A DNA stretch of 64,000 nt, from NCBI RefSeq assembly GCF_023065955.2, contig NW_026623008.1, positions 19,712,001 through 19,776,000 on the forward strand, in the 5' to 3' direction. Origin of the DNA: Ursus arctos. Its lineage: Eukaryota; Chordata; Mammalia; Carnivora; Ursidae. Position 1 is the stretch's first letter; each line of letters begins with the position of its first letter. The translations under genes were made by a program, and so were the position numbers. A model generated the notes under the pieces. That model was given only the letters and a program-made list of their open reading frames with translations. It ran no database searches and had not been told where the DNA came from. Below are positions 33,961 to 45,532 of this stretch, in pieces.

Positions 33961-34439
33961 CCCATTACATCCTCAGATGACTCTGGTAAGTGAGAAAGTT
34001 TCCCCCTGGACGGTAGAAATGCTGGCTCGATTTCTTCTTTAAACATCTGCGTCTTCCAACTTGTTTACTGTGGACGTGCATGAATACAGAATCAGGATAG
34101 GAGTAAGTGCCAGGTCTACAAATGCTCATATGAGGGGCACCCAATCCTGGCCTTGCAGGTCAGGGGAAGGTTTCAGGAGGAGAATACAATGGAATGAACA
34201 TAATTAATGGTAAAAACAGATTTGATTATCTTCAGTTTATAATTATTCTTTAAACTGTACTTATCTGCTTGATGTACTGTTCTGTGAATGTATATTTCAC
34301 AATTTCAAAACATAGGTCTAATACTTTTCATTTAAAAAAAAAAAAAGTCTATTCCCCAGTAGCAACAAGCAAGGATCCAGCATCCAGATTTTGGGTTCTA
34401 AAAAATATTCTCCAATAAAAAGAACCAGGGATCTTTGGA

Positions 34440-34570
34440 GAAGCTGATTTTAGCCTTTAGGATTTTATCCTGTGGCAGTGGGGAACCACTGAAGGGCTGG
34501 GTCAGAGAAAAGGCAAGATGAGCCCAGAGCGTGTTGTAGTGCCAGAGCTCGAAAAACAAAGGGGGCATGG
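34440..34570 (-). repeat. L2 LINE fragment, reverse
   Basis: 'tttaggattttatcctgtggcagtggggaaccactgaaggg' is reverse L2. The same block recurs at 35,585-35,625. Confidence 0.6.
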
Positions 34571-34779
34571 CAAAGGGACATAGGAGTCAACCTGAAAGAA
34601 CACCCAATGGCCCAAGCTGGGACAATCGGAGTAATAAAATAAATAACATAGTATTGGATTATAACCCAAAGTATGAAATAAATATATATGAGTTGAGTCC
34701 ATATTGATATAAATAAATAATTGAATAAATGAATAAGGAAGAAGAGACGGATCTTAAAAGAAGAATTCCAAATAATTTA

Positions 34780-35400
34780 TGTAGTCGTTCCCCCTTCCGG
34801 AAAGTAGAGCTTAATCCCACTCTCTACCTCTTGAGTGTGGGCTGGACTTGGTGACTTGCTTAAGAATAGAGTATGGAAACCTGGCAAATATCACGGAGTG
34901 ACCCACGTTAACGTCACCAGTAATAAGTGACGTGGGCAGCACATGCCCCCGATTTGATGTGAGAAGGCACTTCACCTCTGTGCTATTCTTCCCGTAAACC
35001 CATAATCCTTGTCTAGCCCTGAGGAAAACATCAGATAAACCCAAATTGAGGACATTCTGCCAAAGATGTGATCAGTTCTCCTGAGGACTCTCCAGGTCAT
35101 AGGGACAGGAAAGACAGAAGCTGTCCCAGACCTGAAGAGACTGCGGAGACGTGAGGACCAAATGGGGTGTAGTGTCCTAGACGGGAGCTTGGACCAGAAA
35201 AAAGACATTTGTGGGCAAGCAAGTGAAATCTGAAAACGTCTGGCGTTTAGCTAATGAAATATATCGATGCTGAGTTCTTAGTTTTGACAAATGCACCTTG
35301 GTAATGTCAGAAGTTAATAGTAGGGGAAGCACACGGAAACTCTCTTGACCATGTATGTACCTTTTCTTTAAATCTAAAAGTAAAGGAAAAGTTTGTTTTC
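34780..35400 (+). repeat. Old L1 3'UTR fragment
   Basis: It contains 'gaggaaaacatcagataaacccaaattgaggacattctgcc', 'agactgcggagacgtgagg' and 'cttagttttgacaaatgcacc'. It is the inverted counterpart of 26,565-27,240. Confidence 0.6.
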
Positions 35401-35424
35401 ATATATCCTACGTATGATGTGTTT

Positions 35425-35480
35425 ATATACATATATATACACACACACATATATACATATATATACACACATATATATGA
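35425..35480. repeat. (TA/CA)n microsatellite
   Basis: Alternating TATATACACACA runs, likely polymorphic. Confidence 0.9.
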
Positions 35481-35569
35481 AATGGGGGAAAGGGATCAGA
35501 AAAAAAAAGGAGGTCTCGCTTCTTCCAAGCAGAGAGTCTTGTAGGAAGCATGGGAGGGGGGTAGGCTGG

Positions 35570-35660
35570 GTTCTCGTTGAGTCTTTAGGACTTTATCCTG
35601 TGGCAGGGGGAACCACAGAAGCCTATTGAGCAAGGGTGTGGCTGATTACATAATGACTCA
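35570..35660 (-). repeat. L2 LINE fragment, reverse
   Basis: 'gtctttaggactttatcctgtggcagggggaaccacagaagcc' parallels the fragment at 34,455. Confidence 0.6.
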
Positions 35661-36360
35661 GCCAAGTTCACACTGTTCAGCTTCCTGAGGCCCCTCCCCT
35701 CCTATGCCGCTTCCTTCCACGTGCTCTTCCTTCTTTGCCTGCAGAGGCCAAGCTCTGACAAGAATCTCAGTCATTAGCACAGAGGTGATCACCTCCACGG
35801 CGCACCCTGCCACCCCCACTCTGGGCTCGTTCAGTGGTCCTTAGAGGCTTGGCATTTAGAATCTCAACATTGACACACCTGATAAGGGCTGGAGCCTCCC
35901 ACCCAGCATGGAGACCCCCCCCCCCGCAGGGTGGAGCTTCATCATATAAATCACCAAGCTCCAGGTTGAGTCATTTTTTCCACCACACCCCCTCTGCTCA
36001 CTCCTGACTCCCAGAGCGAAATGAAACCAGTCCATTGGTAGGGACAGGGGACTCAGGGACAGAAGAGGGACCTAAAGACTGAACCGAGGATATCGCGTCA
36101 TCAGAAGTGTCCGTTATCAGTCTCTCTTCAACAGGCTTGCTTGGAAACACAAATAAGTCCAGGTCAGAAGCTGGGGGAGGAAAAGAGAGGAGAGGAAAAT
36201 GAGGTGAAGGAAGATATATATTGGTGTACACTTTTCCCTCCAGCAGTCGTAGCCATGGGAGTTCAATCCTAGAATTATCAGATTCTCACCTCACCTCTGT
36301 TAAACCAATTTCCACCATCCTGTATCTTTTAGTCCCTCCATGGAAAAAGAAAACAAAAGG
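35661..36360. other. Unique intergenic sequence
   Basis: No gene is recognised. It contains an ATGACTCAGC element at 35,653-35,662 (AP-1/MARE-like) and a GATAAGG at 35,882, so it could be a regulatory element. Confidence 0.35.
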
Positions 36361-36369
36361 TTGAAGTTA

Positions 36370-36540
36370 TTGAAGAATCTGTTCTGTGCCAGGCGCTATG
36401 CATAAGTTCAGTTAGTTCTCTGTATTAGCATACCCATTTTATAGATGAGAAAGCTGAGGCTCAGAGAAGGTGAGTGACATGCCAAGGTCATGCAGCTGGT
36501 AAGTGGCAGAGTTGGGAGGAAGCAAAACCAGTTTCTGACC
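36370..36540 (-). repeat. MIR SINE, reverse
   Basis: It has 'cattttatagatgagaaagctgaggctcagagaaggtgag' then 'aaggtcatgcagctggtaagtggcagag', reverse MIR core. Confidence 0.75.
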
Positions 36541-36589
36541 TCAATCCCTGCCATGGCTAGAGTGGCCACCGCATACAGGGAACCTCTCA

Positions 36590-36908
36590 CCTCTAAGCCT
36601 TGCCCTTCTTTCTGCCCAGAAGGGTGTCCCGCTGCTCCCCATATCACTCCCTCTCTTTGTTCATAGTCTGCATAAAAGTCAGAGAGGCCTTTCTTTATCA
36701 CCCCATCCAAACCGCAGCCTCCATCACCCACATCCCCTTACTCTGTGTCATTCATGGCACCTTAACATACTTATTTCTCTGCTTCTTGCCAGTCTCCACC
36801 CACTAGAACATAAACTCCATGAGGACAAGGACCTGGTCTGTTTGGTTCACCACTGTACTCCTGGTGTCTGATACACAGTAGGTCCCTAATGTATTGAATG
36901 AATAAAAA
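36590..36908 (+). repeat. L2 LINE 3' end
   Basis: It ends '...cacccactagaacataaactccatgaggacaaggacctgg...gtaggtccctaatgtattgaatgaa', a typical L2 terminus. Confidence 0.8.
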
Positions 36909-36979
36909 GAAGAAATTCTGCTTCCTTCTACTAAGAGTACTTGACCCCCTATTCCCCATCAGCTGCTAAATCCTCTTGC

Positions 36980-37640
36980 CCTTTGAAGCCCCTCCCCTCT
37001 GGTCTCCCTTCAGGGACCACTTCTTCCTCTTCTTCTCCAGCCCAGGGATAGAGACACAGTCACCCACGCAGCTGCTCCAAGCCAGAAACCAGAAATCATC
37101 CTGAACTCCTTTCTGCCTGACTCCCCCCAGCACACCCCCAGTTTCCAATCAATCACCAACTCCAGTCCATTCTGCCTCTTAAATTGTCTCCCAAATCTGC
37201 CATGTCTCCCAATCCCTGCAATTCTCCCTCCACCAGGCAGCCCTCCATTCTTGCCTGGGCACTGCCTCAGCCTCCTCGCCAATCTTTGCCTCCAGTTTGG
37301 CCCCTGCCATTGAGTCTTCACATTGCAATCAGAGTGATTAGTCTAAGCTCAAATTGCCTGGGTAAACATCGCATTGATTTCTCAGCGGCCCGAAATAAAG
37401 TTTAAGATCTTAATGTGGCTTACAAGGCCCTGCCCCATCTGGCCACAGCCTCACTTCTAATGCATTCCGCTGCCGCCTGGTTGAACTACTTCCAGTTCCC
37501 TAAATGTGCTCCTATTTCTTTTGCCTGGGAGCTCTGGCCAACTCCTGCTCCTCCTACAGGTCTCAGCCTAGACGCCGCTTTCTCCAGGAAGCCCTCCCCA
37601 ACCCCTTCTGCCCCATCAGGTTGGTTCAGGAATCATTAGT
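36980..37640 (+). repeat. L2 LINE coding-region relic
   Basis: 'ccaagccagaaaccagaaatcatcctgaactcc', 'tttccaatcaatcaccaactccagtcc', 'tgtggcttacaaggccctgccccatctggcc' and 'gttgaactacttccagttccc' follow L2 ORF2 order. Stops and indels disrupt it. Confidence 0.8.
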
Positions 37641-37839
37641 GTATAGCATCAGGGCTTTCTCCCCACCCAAAGGGGTCCCAGTGGTCAACTGGTCCAATTT
37701 CACACCCTCTTCCCCTGCATCCTTAACCGGTGGCCCTGCTTGAAGAATCTCCACTGACTCCCCAATATTTCTCACCTTTCAACACCCATCTCAAGTACAG
37801 ACTTATCCAGAAAACCTCCTGGGAGTGAAAAGAAGGGTG

Positions 37840-38055
37840 TATCTGAGTCACGATGCCCCTAGCTCACATCCCACCTTTGCTACTTTCCAGTGCAACCTGG
37901 GGTATGTTCCATTGCCTCCAAGAGCCTCAGTTCCCTCTGTAAAAAGGAGATGACAACATTAATTTCCACCTCACAGTTGTTATAAGTAAAATTACAGATG
38001 TTAAAGGACAGTGTAAACACTGAAGTGTTATGTAGACATGAGGATGATTATTATC
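37840..38055 (+). repeat. MIR SINE
   Basis: It has a diverged 5' part, then 'gcctcagttccctctgtaaaaaggagatgac' and 'cacctcacagttgttataagtaaa'. Confidence 0.65.
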
Positions 38056-38274
38056 TTCCCTGGCTCTGTGCATCCACAGCACTCTCAGGCCATGACCCTC
38101 CATTTTGCACTTAATTATACCCTGTCTCCAATGATCTGTTCTCGCTTCTGTGTGGTAGCCTGCTGTTTACCACCGCTGTGGAGGCCTGCTGGGATCACAT
38201 CTTCTACACCCCTTCTGCATCCCCCAGAGTTCAGATATCAGTCCCAAGCAAATAGAAGGTGTATGTTATTACTG

Positions 38275-38450
38275 TGATTATAACCAACTACCATTTACTG
38301 ATAACCTAGTATGCACTAAGTACTTTATGTATTATTTCTAATGCTCAAAACTACCCAAGAGATAGATATTTTTTTATGTCCACTGAGCAAACTGAGGCTC
38401 AGAAAAATTAAATAACTTGCTCAAGTTCACAGAACTGTTATGATCTTGTA
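38275..38450 (-). repeat. MIR SINE, reverse
   Basis: It has 'actgagcaaactgaggctcagaaaaattaaataacttgctcaagttcac' with the upstream 'atgcactaagtactttatgtatt'. Confidence 0.7.
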
Positions 38451-38964
38451 GGTAAAAACCTTGAGAATCTTTCTCGCACTGTCCCCCACTTGATGTTAAG
38501 AGGCTCATGGATTTCCACCTGTTGCCTGTTTGCTTGGTCATCAGTTGAGCTGTGCCTAGAGAAAGAAAAAAAAAGTTCAAACTGGGGGCTTGGCAGAGGA
38601 GGGGGGTGCCATGCCCTGGACCAGACACAGGGACAGACTTTTGACATGTAAGTTAGGTAGGGCTCCATCAAGAGCAGAGTCACAAAGCTTGTTCCTGTGG
38701 ATGGAGGGTCTGAGAGGTGGTTGGGAAAAGCCCGGGGACACCTAGCAGTGTCAGCACTGAACTGCTTGCCCAAGTCTGTGAGGAGGGTACACTGAAGTGC
38801 GATCTCACGGCCAAATTAGGCACAGGAAGGGAGTGGTCCACTCAAAGGAGTTTCCATCCTCCTTGGCCAAGGATTGATCCAGGAGGAGGAGATGCAGGGT
38901 TCATAATGCACCACTAGGTGGCACTGTGCAAGGAAGGGACAAAAACTACTCAATTAGAAACTTT

Positions 38965-39172
38965 TTAAAAGATTTAATTAATTAATTAATTTATTTATTT
39001 ATTTACTTATTTATTTGGGAGAAAGAGCATGAGCGGGGTGGGGGGCGGTTAGAGGGAGAGAAGCAGACTCCCTGCTGAGCAGGGAACCCAACATGGGTTC
39101 GATCCTAGGACCCCAAGATTATGACCTGAGCTGAAGTCCGACACTTAACAGACTGAGCCACCCAGGCGCCCC
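38965..39172 (-). mobile_element. SINEC element, reverse
   Basis: It has an extended (TTAA)n/(TTTA)n tail and ends 'gagccacccaggcgcccc'. The target copies tagaaacttttta and tagaaccttttaa flank it. Confidence 0.93.
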
Positions 39173-39469
39173 TAGAACCTTTTAACATGAGTACTTAGAA
39201 GGGATTTTAAAGCAAGCAAAAATAAAGTAAAAGCCTTCTTTTACAGAAGAGATGTGAGGCCCAGAGAAATTTGCCAAGTTGCCCAGTTTCTTGGGCCTGA
39301 CACCACTACCAGAGACCTACGTGTGTCTCTTTCTAAGCTCTGTGCACTTCGCCTTCAATGCTCACGAAATCACATCTAGGTGCCCATCTACTCACAGTGT
39401 GATCTTAAGTCACTGACGTTTTTTTGAGCCTCAGTCTTCCTGTCCATTGAACAAAAGATTTGTCCGGGC

Positions 39470-39885
39470 CTGGGATGTCCAATATGGTAGCCACTCGCCA
39501 CATGTGGCTGTTTAAATTTAAATTAATTAAAACTAACTACAATTTTGGGCACCCTGGTGGCTCAGTCTGTTGAGTGTCCAACTCTTGATTTTGGCTCAGG
39601 TCATGATCTCAGGGTCATGAGATTGAACCCCACATCCAGCTCCACGCTCAGTAGGCAGTCTGCTTGAGATTCTCTCTCCCTCTCTCTCTATGCCTCACCC
39701 CCCACTCTCTCTGTCTCTCTTTCAAATAAATAAATCTAAAAAAAAATGGCCTTTAAAAAAAAAACTAATTACAATTTAAAATTCCATCCGCAGTCATACT
39801 AGTCAGCCTTTCAAGTTCTCAATAGACAGTTGTGGGTAGGGGCTATCGTATTTGACAGCACAGATACAGAACATCTCATTGTCAC
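39470..39885. mobile_element. hAT-Charlie-like DNA element split by a SINEC
   Basis: The left arm is 'gatgtccaatatggtagccactcgccacatgtggc' and the right arm is 'gtgggtaggggctatcgtatttgacagcacagatacagaac'. They are inverted and complementary, as expected for terminal repeats. The element belongs to the same broad MER group as 33,675. Confidence 0.65.
39546..39761 (+). mobile_element. SINEC element (older form)
   Basis: It has a 'gggcaccctggtggctcagtctgttgagtg' head. The target copies are aactaactacaattt and aactaattacaattt. Confidence 0.92.
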
Positions 39886-39895
39886 GCATACTTCT

Positions 39896-40095
39896 TCTTT
39901 TTTTTTTTTTAAAGATTTTATTTATTTATTTGACATAGAGACAGCCAGCGAGAGAGGGAACACAAGCAGGGGGAGTGGGAGAGGAAGAAGCAGGCTCCCA
40001 GCGGAGGAGCCTGATATGGGGCTCGATCCCAGAATGCTGGGATCACGCCCTGAGCCGAAGGCAGACGCTTAAGGACTGCGCTACCCAGGCGCCCC
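39896..40095 (-). mobile_element. SINEC (bear/panda-type), reverse
   Basis: It ends 'aaggactgcgctacccaggcgcccc'. The 15-bp duplications are gtcacgcatacttct (39,881) and gtcacagatacttct (40,096). Confidence 0.95.
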
Positions 40096-40389
40096 GTCAC
40101 AGATACTTCTAACAGCATTGACTGGTAAGCTGGGGTCCTTCCAGCTTCAGTATCTATGGATCCTCTTCGAGAGCACTGGAGAGTATAAGACTAAATGCAT
40201 AAGGCTTCCCAGCTCTCAGCCTGAGTTTTTAACCGCACACAAGCCCTGGGAGATACAGAAGAGAATAAGATGGGTAAAAATCCAGCCTTCGTGGGGCAGA
40301 CATTCTAACGCGCCTAAGGTACTGAGTCCAAACACCACAGCTCCTGCAATAAAAATATACTGTCTTCAACTTGAAGGTGTCTAGTTTAT

Positions 40390-40515
40390 CTAGTTAAAAT
40401 CCAGTTTCTGGATCAGTAGGTCTGGGGTGGAGCCTATGAACTTGCATTTCTAACAAACTCCTGGGTGATGCCGTTGTTTCTCGTCCCAGAGCACATTTTA
40501 AGTACCAAAGAGTTG
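40390..40515. repeat. MER5A/MER20-like hAT element fragment
   Basis: 'ctggatcagtaggtctggggtggagcctatgaacttgcatttctaacaaactcctgggtgatg' matches the core of this group. Confidence 0.65.
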
Positions 40516-40669
40516 GAGAATTTTGTGGCAAGACAAAATGGGTGTGTGTGATTCAAGTAAAATACTGTGCTTACATTGTGGATCTTCCTGGAAAGCCTGG
40601 GTTCAAATCTCACTCCGGGGTGGCCTATTCTTCCTGATCCTCAAAACTCGGTTAGAAAGGCTCTCCTGG

Positions 40670-40876
40670 GGGCACCTGGGTGGCACAGCGGTTAAGCGTC
40701 TGCCTTCGGCTCAGGGCCTGATCCCGGCATTACGGGATCGAGCCCCACATCAGGCTCCTCCGCTATGAGCCTGCTTCTTCCTCTCCCACTTCCCCTGCTT
40801 GTGTTCCCTCTCTCGCTGGCTGTCTCTATCTCTGTCGAATAAATAAACAAAATCTTTAAAAAAAAAAAAAAAAAAA
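40670..40876 (+). mobile_element. SINEC (bear/panda-type)
   Basis: It has a near-consensus 'ggcacctgggtggcacagcggttaagcg' head. A perfect 16-bp duplication agaaaggctctcctgg lies at 40,654 and 40,877. It is probably young. Confidence 0.97.
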
Positions 40877-40970
40877 AGAAAGGCTCTCCTGGTCCTCTAC
40901 CCTTCCTCACACTTCCGTAGCCTGGCACTGTTCATGCTACATTGCCTTTCCTTTAAAATCTTTGTCTCAG

Positions 40971-41160
40971 GAGCACCTGGATGGCGCAGTCGGTTAAGTG
41001 TCTAACTCTTGGTTTCAGCTCAGATCGTGGTCTCAGGGTCTTGAGATCAAGTCCCATGTCGGGCTCTGCGCTCAGTGTGGAGTCCTCTTGAGATTCTCTC
41101 TCTCTCTCCCCCTGCCCCTCCTGCTCGTGCTCTCTCTCTCTCAAATAAATAAAGAAATCT

Positions 41161-41182
<22 letters not shown>
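40971..41182 (+). mobile_element. SINEC element
   Basis: It has a 'gagcacctggatggcgcagtcggttaag' head and an uninterrupted A tail of about 25 residues. The duplications are aaaatctttgtctcag (40,955) and aaaacctttgtctcag (41,183). Confidence 0.95.
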
Positions 41183-41191
<9 letters not shown>

Positions 41192-41254
41192 GTCTCAGCC
41201 TCCCTCCTGAAGCTGCAACTTGTCGTCAGTCTCATTCAGTTCTATACCCATTAA

Positions 41255-41570
41255 TTCCCTCGGCAAGTACCGAGAGCACCCTGTGTGCAGGGATCCATCA
41301 GGCTAGCTGCTGGAGATCCTGCGGGCAGATGGTCCCGGCCTTCAGAGGACTCACAGCAAAAGCTGACAGTGAAAAAAATCATGGCAGATGGGGTAAGTGT
41401 CGCAAAAGAGGAAGTAGAAGATGCCATGGGAGATTATGACCAGGGACCCACCCTAGTTTTGCTCGGGGGAAGGCCTTCTCGAAGAAGAGGCATTTCATCT
41501 GAGAGCTGAAGAAGAAGTACGAGTTAGCCAGGCAAACAGAGGAGGTATCCTAGTTACTATGGGCGCGTAT
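41255..41570 (-). repeat. L2 LINE fragment, reverse
   Basis: It is diverged. 'tctcgaagaagaggcatttcatctgagagctgaagaagaagtacgagttagccaggc' parallels the reverse L2 block. Confidence 0.5.
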
Positions 41571-41939
41571 CAAATTCGCCCAAACCTTATTGGCATAGAA
41601 TAACCACGGGACGGAAAATATGGCCGTGGCCAGTGTCGAAAACACACTCTGCCCCGGTGAGAGGAGGGTAACAGCGTAGAGAATGCTTGAGCAAAAATCT
41701 TCCAGGGGGAGAAGGTTGAGTCCCCATCTGAGGACATAAACACAACCTAGGAAGACTGGCACGTAGCCAAGAGAAAGAGACCGGTATAAAATGAGACTTA
41801 AGAGGTCAAAACCCCCAAATCCTCACCCTTGCCCTTGAGGAGTCTGTCATCTTAACAGCTGTTGTACCTGCCTTGTGTTTCAGAATTTACAATCAACAAA
41901 GCAGAGCCTGAGTTATTTCCTCAATTATTTTATTTCATT

Positions 41940-42158
41940 TTATTTTTTTATTTTTTATTTTTTATTTTTTAAAGATTTTATTTATTTATTTGACAGGATA
42001 GAGACAGCCAGTGAGAGAGGGAACACAAGCAGGGGGAGCGGGAGAGGGAGAAGCAGACTTCCAGTGGAGGAGCCTGATGTGGGGCTCGATCCCAGAACGC
42101 CGGGATCACGCCCCGAGCCGAAGGCAGACGCTTAAGGACTAAGCCACCCAGGCGCCCC
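41940..42158 (-). mobile_element. SINEC (bear/panda-type), reverse
   Basis: It has a TTTTATTTTT-rich tail region, 'gacaggatagagacagccagtgagag' and a 'gccacccaggcgcccc' end. Confidence 0.94.
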
Positions 42159-42272
42159 TAGAGCAGTGTTTTTCAAGTTGCAGGTCTTTACCCATTAGTG
42201 GGTCATGAAATCAATTTAGTGAGCTCTTATCAGCATTTTAATTTTTAAAATGAGATAGAAAACACCACGTAT

Positions 42273-42471
42273 GGGCACCTGGTTGACTTAGTTAAGTGTC
42301 TGCCTTAGGCTCAGGTCATGATCCCAGGGTCCTGGGTTTGAGGCCTGAGTTGGGCTCCCTGCTCAGTGGGGAGCCTGCTTCTCCCTCTCCCTCTGCCCCT
42401 CCCCCCTGCTCGTGCTCTCTCTCGCTCTCTCACTTTCTCTCTAATAAATAAATAAAATATTAAAAAAAAAA
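42273..42471 (+). mobile_element. SINEC element
   Basis: It has a 'gggcacctggttgacttagttaag' head with a small deletion. The duplications are aaaacaccacgtat (42,259) and aaaacaccatctat (42,472). Confidence 0.93.
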
Positions 42472-42749
42472 AAAACACCATCTATATCCTGAATAGGGAG
42501 CCAGAATATTGGTTTGTGAAACTCCTTCAATTATACTTCTGTGTATATGGGTGGATCCCGGGTCATGATGTAAAAGTTCCCTTTGTGAGACCTTAAGGAG
42601 TTTGAAAGCCATCTACCAGTGGAAGATCTCAGACTTTTAGGTTTCAGGACTACTTCACAATCTTAAAAATTATTGAGAACCTCAAAATTATTTGTTTTTT
42701 TGCGGGTTATAGCTATTGATACTTACCATGAGAAATTAAACAGAAAATT

Positions 42750-42952
42750 TTATTTTATTTTTTAAGATTTTTTATTTATTTATTTGACAGAGAGAGAAAC
42801 AGCCAGCGAGAGAGGGAACACAAGCGGGGGAGTGGGAGAGGAAGAAGCAGGCTCCCAGCAGAGAAGCCTGATGTGGGGCTCGATCCCAGGACCCCAGGAT
42901 CACGCCATGAGCCAAAGGCAGACGCTTAACGACTGAGCCACCCAGGCGCCCC
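42750..42952 (-). mobile_element. SINEC (bear/panda-type), reverse
   Basis: It starts 'tattttattttttaagatttttt' and ends 'gagccacccaggcgcccc'. Confidence 0.94.
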
Positions 42953-42997
42953 TCAAAAAGGGTTTCTAATCCTCTCCATTAAACTTCAACTTCCTTA

Positions 42998-43236
42998 GGG
43001 GCACCTGGGTGGCTCAGTCGGTTAAGCGTCTGGCTCTTGATTTCAGCCTGGGTCATAATCTCAGGATCCTGGGATTGAGCCCTGCGCTGGGCTTCAGCGG
43101 GGAGTCTGCTTGGGATTCTCTCTCTCCCTCTCCCTCTGCTCCTCCCCGCCCCATTCTCTTTGTCTCTCTCAAATAAATAAATAAATCTTAAAAAACAAAA
43201 CAAAACGACACACACACAAAACACAAGAACCCAAAA
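42998..43236 (+). mobile_element. SINEC with long AC-rich tail
   Basis: It has a 'gggcacctgggtggctcagtcggttaag' head. Its tail grew into (AAAAC)n and (CA)n at 43,188-43,225. Confidence 0.9.
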
Positions 43237-43634
43237 AACTCCTCAACTTCCCTATCCAAACTGGTCCTCTGGGAGATCTAACCTCAGATAGTCTCCTCAT
43301 TTGTCTGCCAAACGGTTCTACTGCCAGGCCTTTGCTTGTACTGTTGACCATCAGCTAAAATTCTGAAATTGAATATTACATCATGTACATCCCATATTTA
43401 TTCAATATGTAAATGCCTTATATTGTCTCACAAGAAATTGGTTTGGAAAGTTACATGAAATCAATGCCATTACAACACTGTTTAAACTAGCAAAAGACAC
43501 TGGAAGTACCCTAATTTGTTATCTGTATACGTATGGTGGTTAAACAACATCCTTACTACATCTTTACGTCATCTTTACTCAGTGGTCTGTTATACAGCTG
43601 TTAGATGATAGATATGTCAGTCTGACTAAATTTT

Positions 43635-43825
43635 TTTTTTAAGATTTTATTTATTTATTTGACAGAGAGAGACAGCCAGCGAGAGAGGGAACACAAGCAG
43701 GGGGAGTGGGAGAGGAAGAAGCAGGCTCATAGCGGAAGAGCCCGATGTGGGGCTCGATCCCATAACGCCGGGATCACGCCCTGAGCTGAAGGCAGACGAT
43801 TAACCGCTGTGCCACCCAGGCGCCC
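43635..43825 (-). mobile_element. SINEC (bear/panda-type), reverse
   Basis: It carries a nearly perfect ~16-bp duplication, cagtctgactaaatttt at 43,618 and 43,826. Confidence 0.96.
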
Positions 43826-43842
43826 CAGTCTGACTAAATTTT

Positions 43843-44815
43843 AAGTGGACTCACACAGCATGCCTGGCTTCTTCTATGGTGTTATGTTTATAAGATTCTT
43901 CTAGGTTGTTGCTTGTGGCAATAGCTTCCTGCTTCTCCTTGCTATATGGTATTCCACTGTATGAATACATCACAATTTATCTACCTATTTACTGATCTAT
44001 TTTACTATTGATGACTATTGGGTTGTTTTCAGGTTTGGGTTGCTACGATTTTACCGGCTGTCAGGAATATTCTTGTGCATATCTTCTTCTACATATGAAC
44101 ATAACATATGCTCACAGTCTAGCTAGGGTGAAGGATATGCATGTATGTTCTGATTTACTTTATACTGTCAAATGGATTTCCCAAGTGGTTGTACCATTTT
44201 ACATTCCTACCAGTAATAAATAAGAGTTCCGGTTGCTTCACACCTCCCAAAACTTGGTAATGTCGATCTTTGGTTTTAAACATTTTTGTGGGTAAGTATT
44301 GAGATCTCATGTAGTTTTAATTTGCAACCTCATGACTGAGGCTGAGCAATTTTTCATATGTTTAATGGCCATATGAATTTCCTCTTCCTGTATGTGCCTA
44401 TTCAAGCATCTTGTCCATTTTTATCTTGCCCTTTATTTTATTAAGTTTACTTATTTATTTTTAAGTAATCTCTACATCCAACGTGGGGCTTGAACTCATG
44501 ACCCCAAGATCAAGAGTCTCATGCTCCTCTGACTGAGCCAGCCACATACCACCATCTTGCCCTTTATTTTTGAAGACATCTGTCTTTACTGATTTGTAGT
44601 AATTCTTCTGTGTGTGTGTGTATGACTTGTAGTAATTCCTTATATGTTCTGAACATCAGCTCTTTTCATTTATATATGTTGCAACTATCTTCTCCCCTTT
44701 CTCCCTGTTTTATTATAGCAGTATGCAAAGTTGCCCATCCTTCTCCATCTTTGTCAGCATCAAAATGCGATTTAAAAAAATGTGTCAAAAAGCATCTCTC
44801 TCTGTTTTTCAATTA
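43843..44815 (-). repeat. Old L1 ORF2 relic, reverse
   Basis: 'ttgctatatggtattccactgtatgaatac', 'tcaaatggatttcccaagtggttgtaccattttacattcctaccag' and 'gagcaatttttcatatgtttaatggccat' are antisense L1 ORF2 text. Confidence 0.8.
44439..44552 (-). mobile_element. Short SINEC, reverse
   Basis: It interrupts the L1. The perfect duplication atcttgccctttatttt is at 44,422 and 44,553. Confidence 0.9.
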
Positions 44816-45324
44816 ACAGACTTTATTATTTAGAATCATTTAAGCTTTATATAAAACTGGGTAGATAGTACAGAGAGGCCCATATGTCCCCTTTCTACCC
44901 TTTCCAACAGCTTCTCCTATTATTAATATTTTGTATTAATATAGTACATTTATTACAGTTGAACCAATATTGTTATATTAACTAAAGTCCATAGTGAACA
45001 CTGGGGTTCACTGTTTGTGTTGTATACAGAAATATGGATTTTGATAAATACATAATGTAATAGCCACCATTACAGAATCACATAGAACAGTCTTACTGTC
45101 CCCCAAATCCTCTTTCCATCCCTCCCTTTCTAATTCCTCCCCAAACCCCTGGAAAACACTGATCTTTTTATTAGCTCTATAATTTTGCTTTTTCCAGAAT
45201 ATCATATAGTTGGAATCATATAATATATAGCCTTTTCAGATTGGCTTCCTTCAATAAGTGATATGCATTTAAGTTTCCACCATATTGTTTGTGGCTTGAT
45301 CGCTCATCTTGTTTCATTTTTTTT
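44816..45324 (-). repeat. Old L1 fragment, reverse
   Basis: 'actaaagtccatagtgaacactggggttcac', 'gttgtatacagaaatatggattttgataaatac' and 'ttgctttttccagaatatcatatagttggaatc' are typical of old L1M tails. Confidence 0.65.
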
Positions 45325-45339
45325 TAATCACACATTTTT

Positions 45340-45532
45340 TTTTAAAGATTTTATTTATTTATTCGACAGAGATAGAGACAGCCAGCGAGAGAGGGAACAC
45401 AAGCAGGGGGAGTGGGAGAGGAAGAAGCAGGCTCATAGCGGAGGAGCCTGATATGGGGCTCGATCCCACAACGCCGGGACCACGCCCTGAGCCGAAGGCA
45501 GACGCTTAACCGCTGTGCCACCCAGGCACCCC
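45340..45532 (-). mobile_element. SINEC (bear/panda-type), reverse
   Basis: It carries a perfect 15-bp duplication taatcacacattttt at 45,325 and 45,533. Confidence 0.96.
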
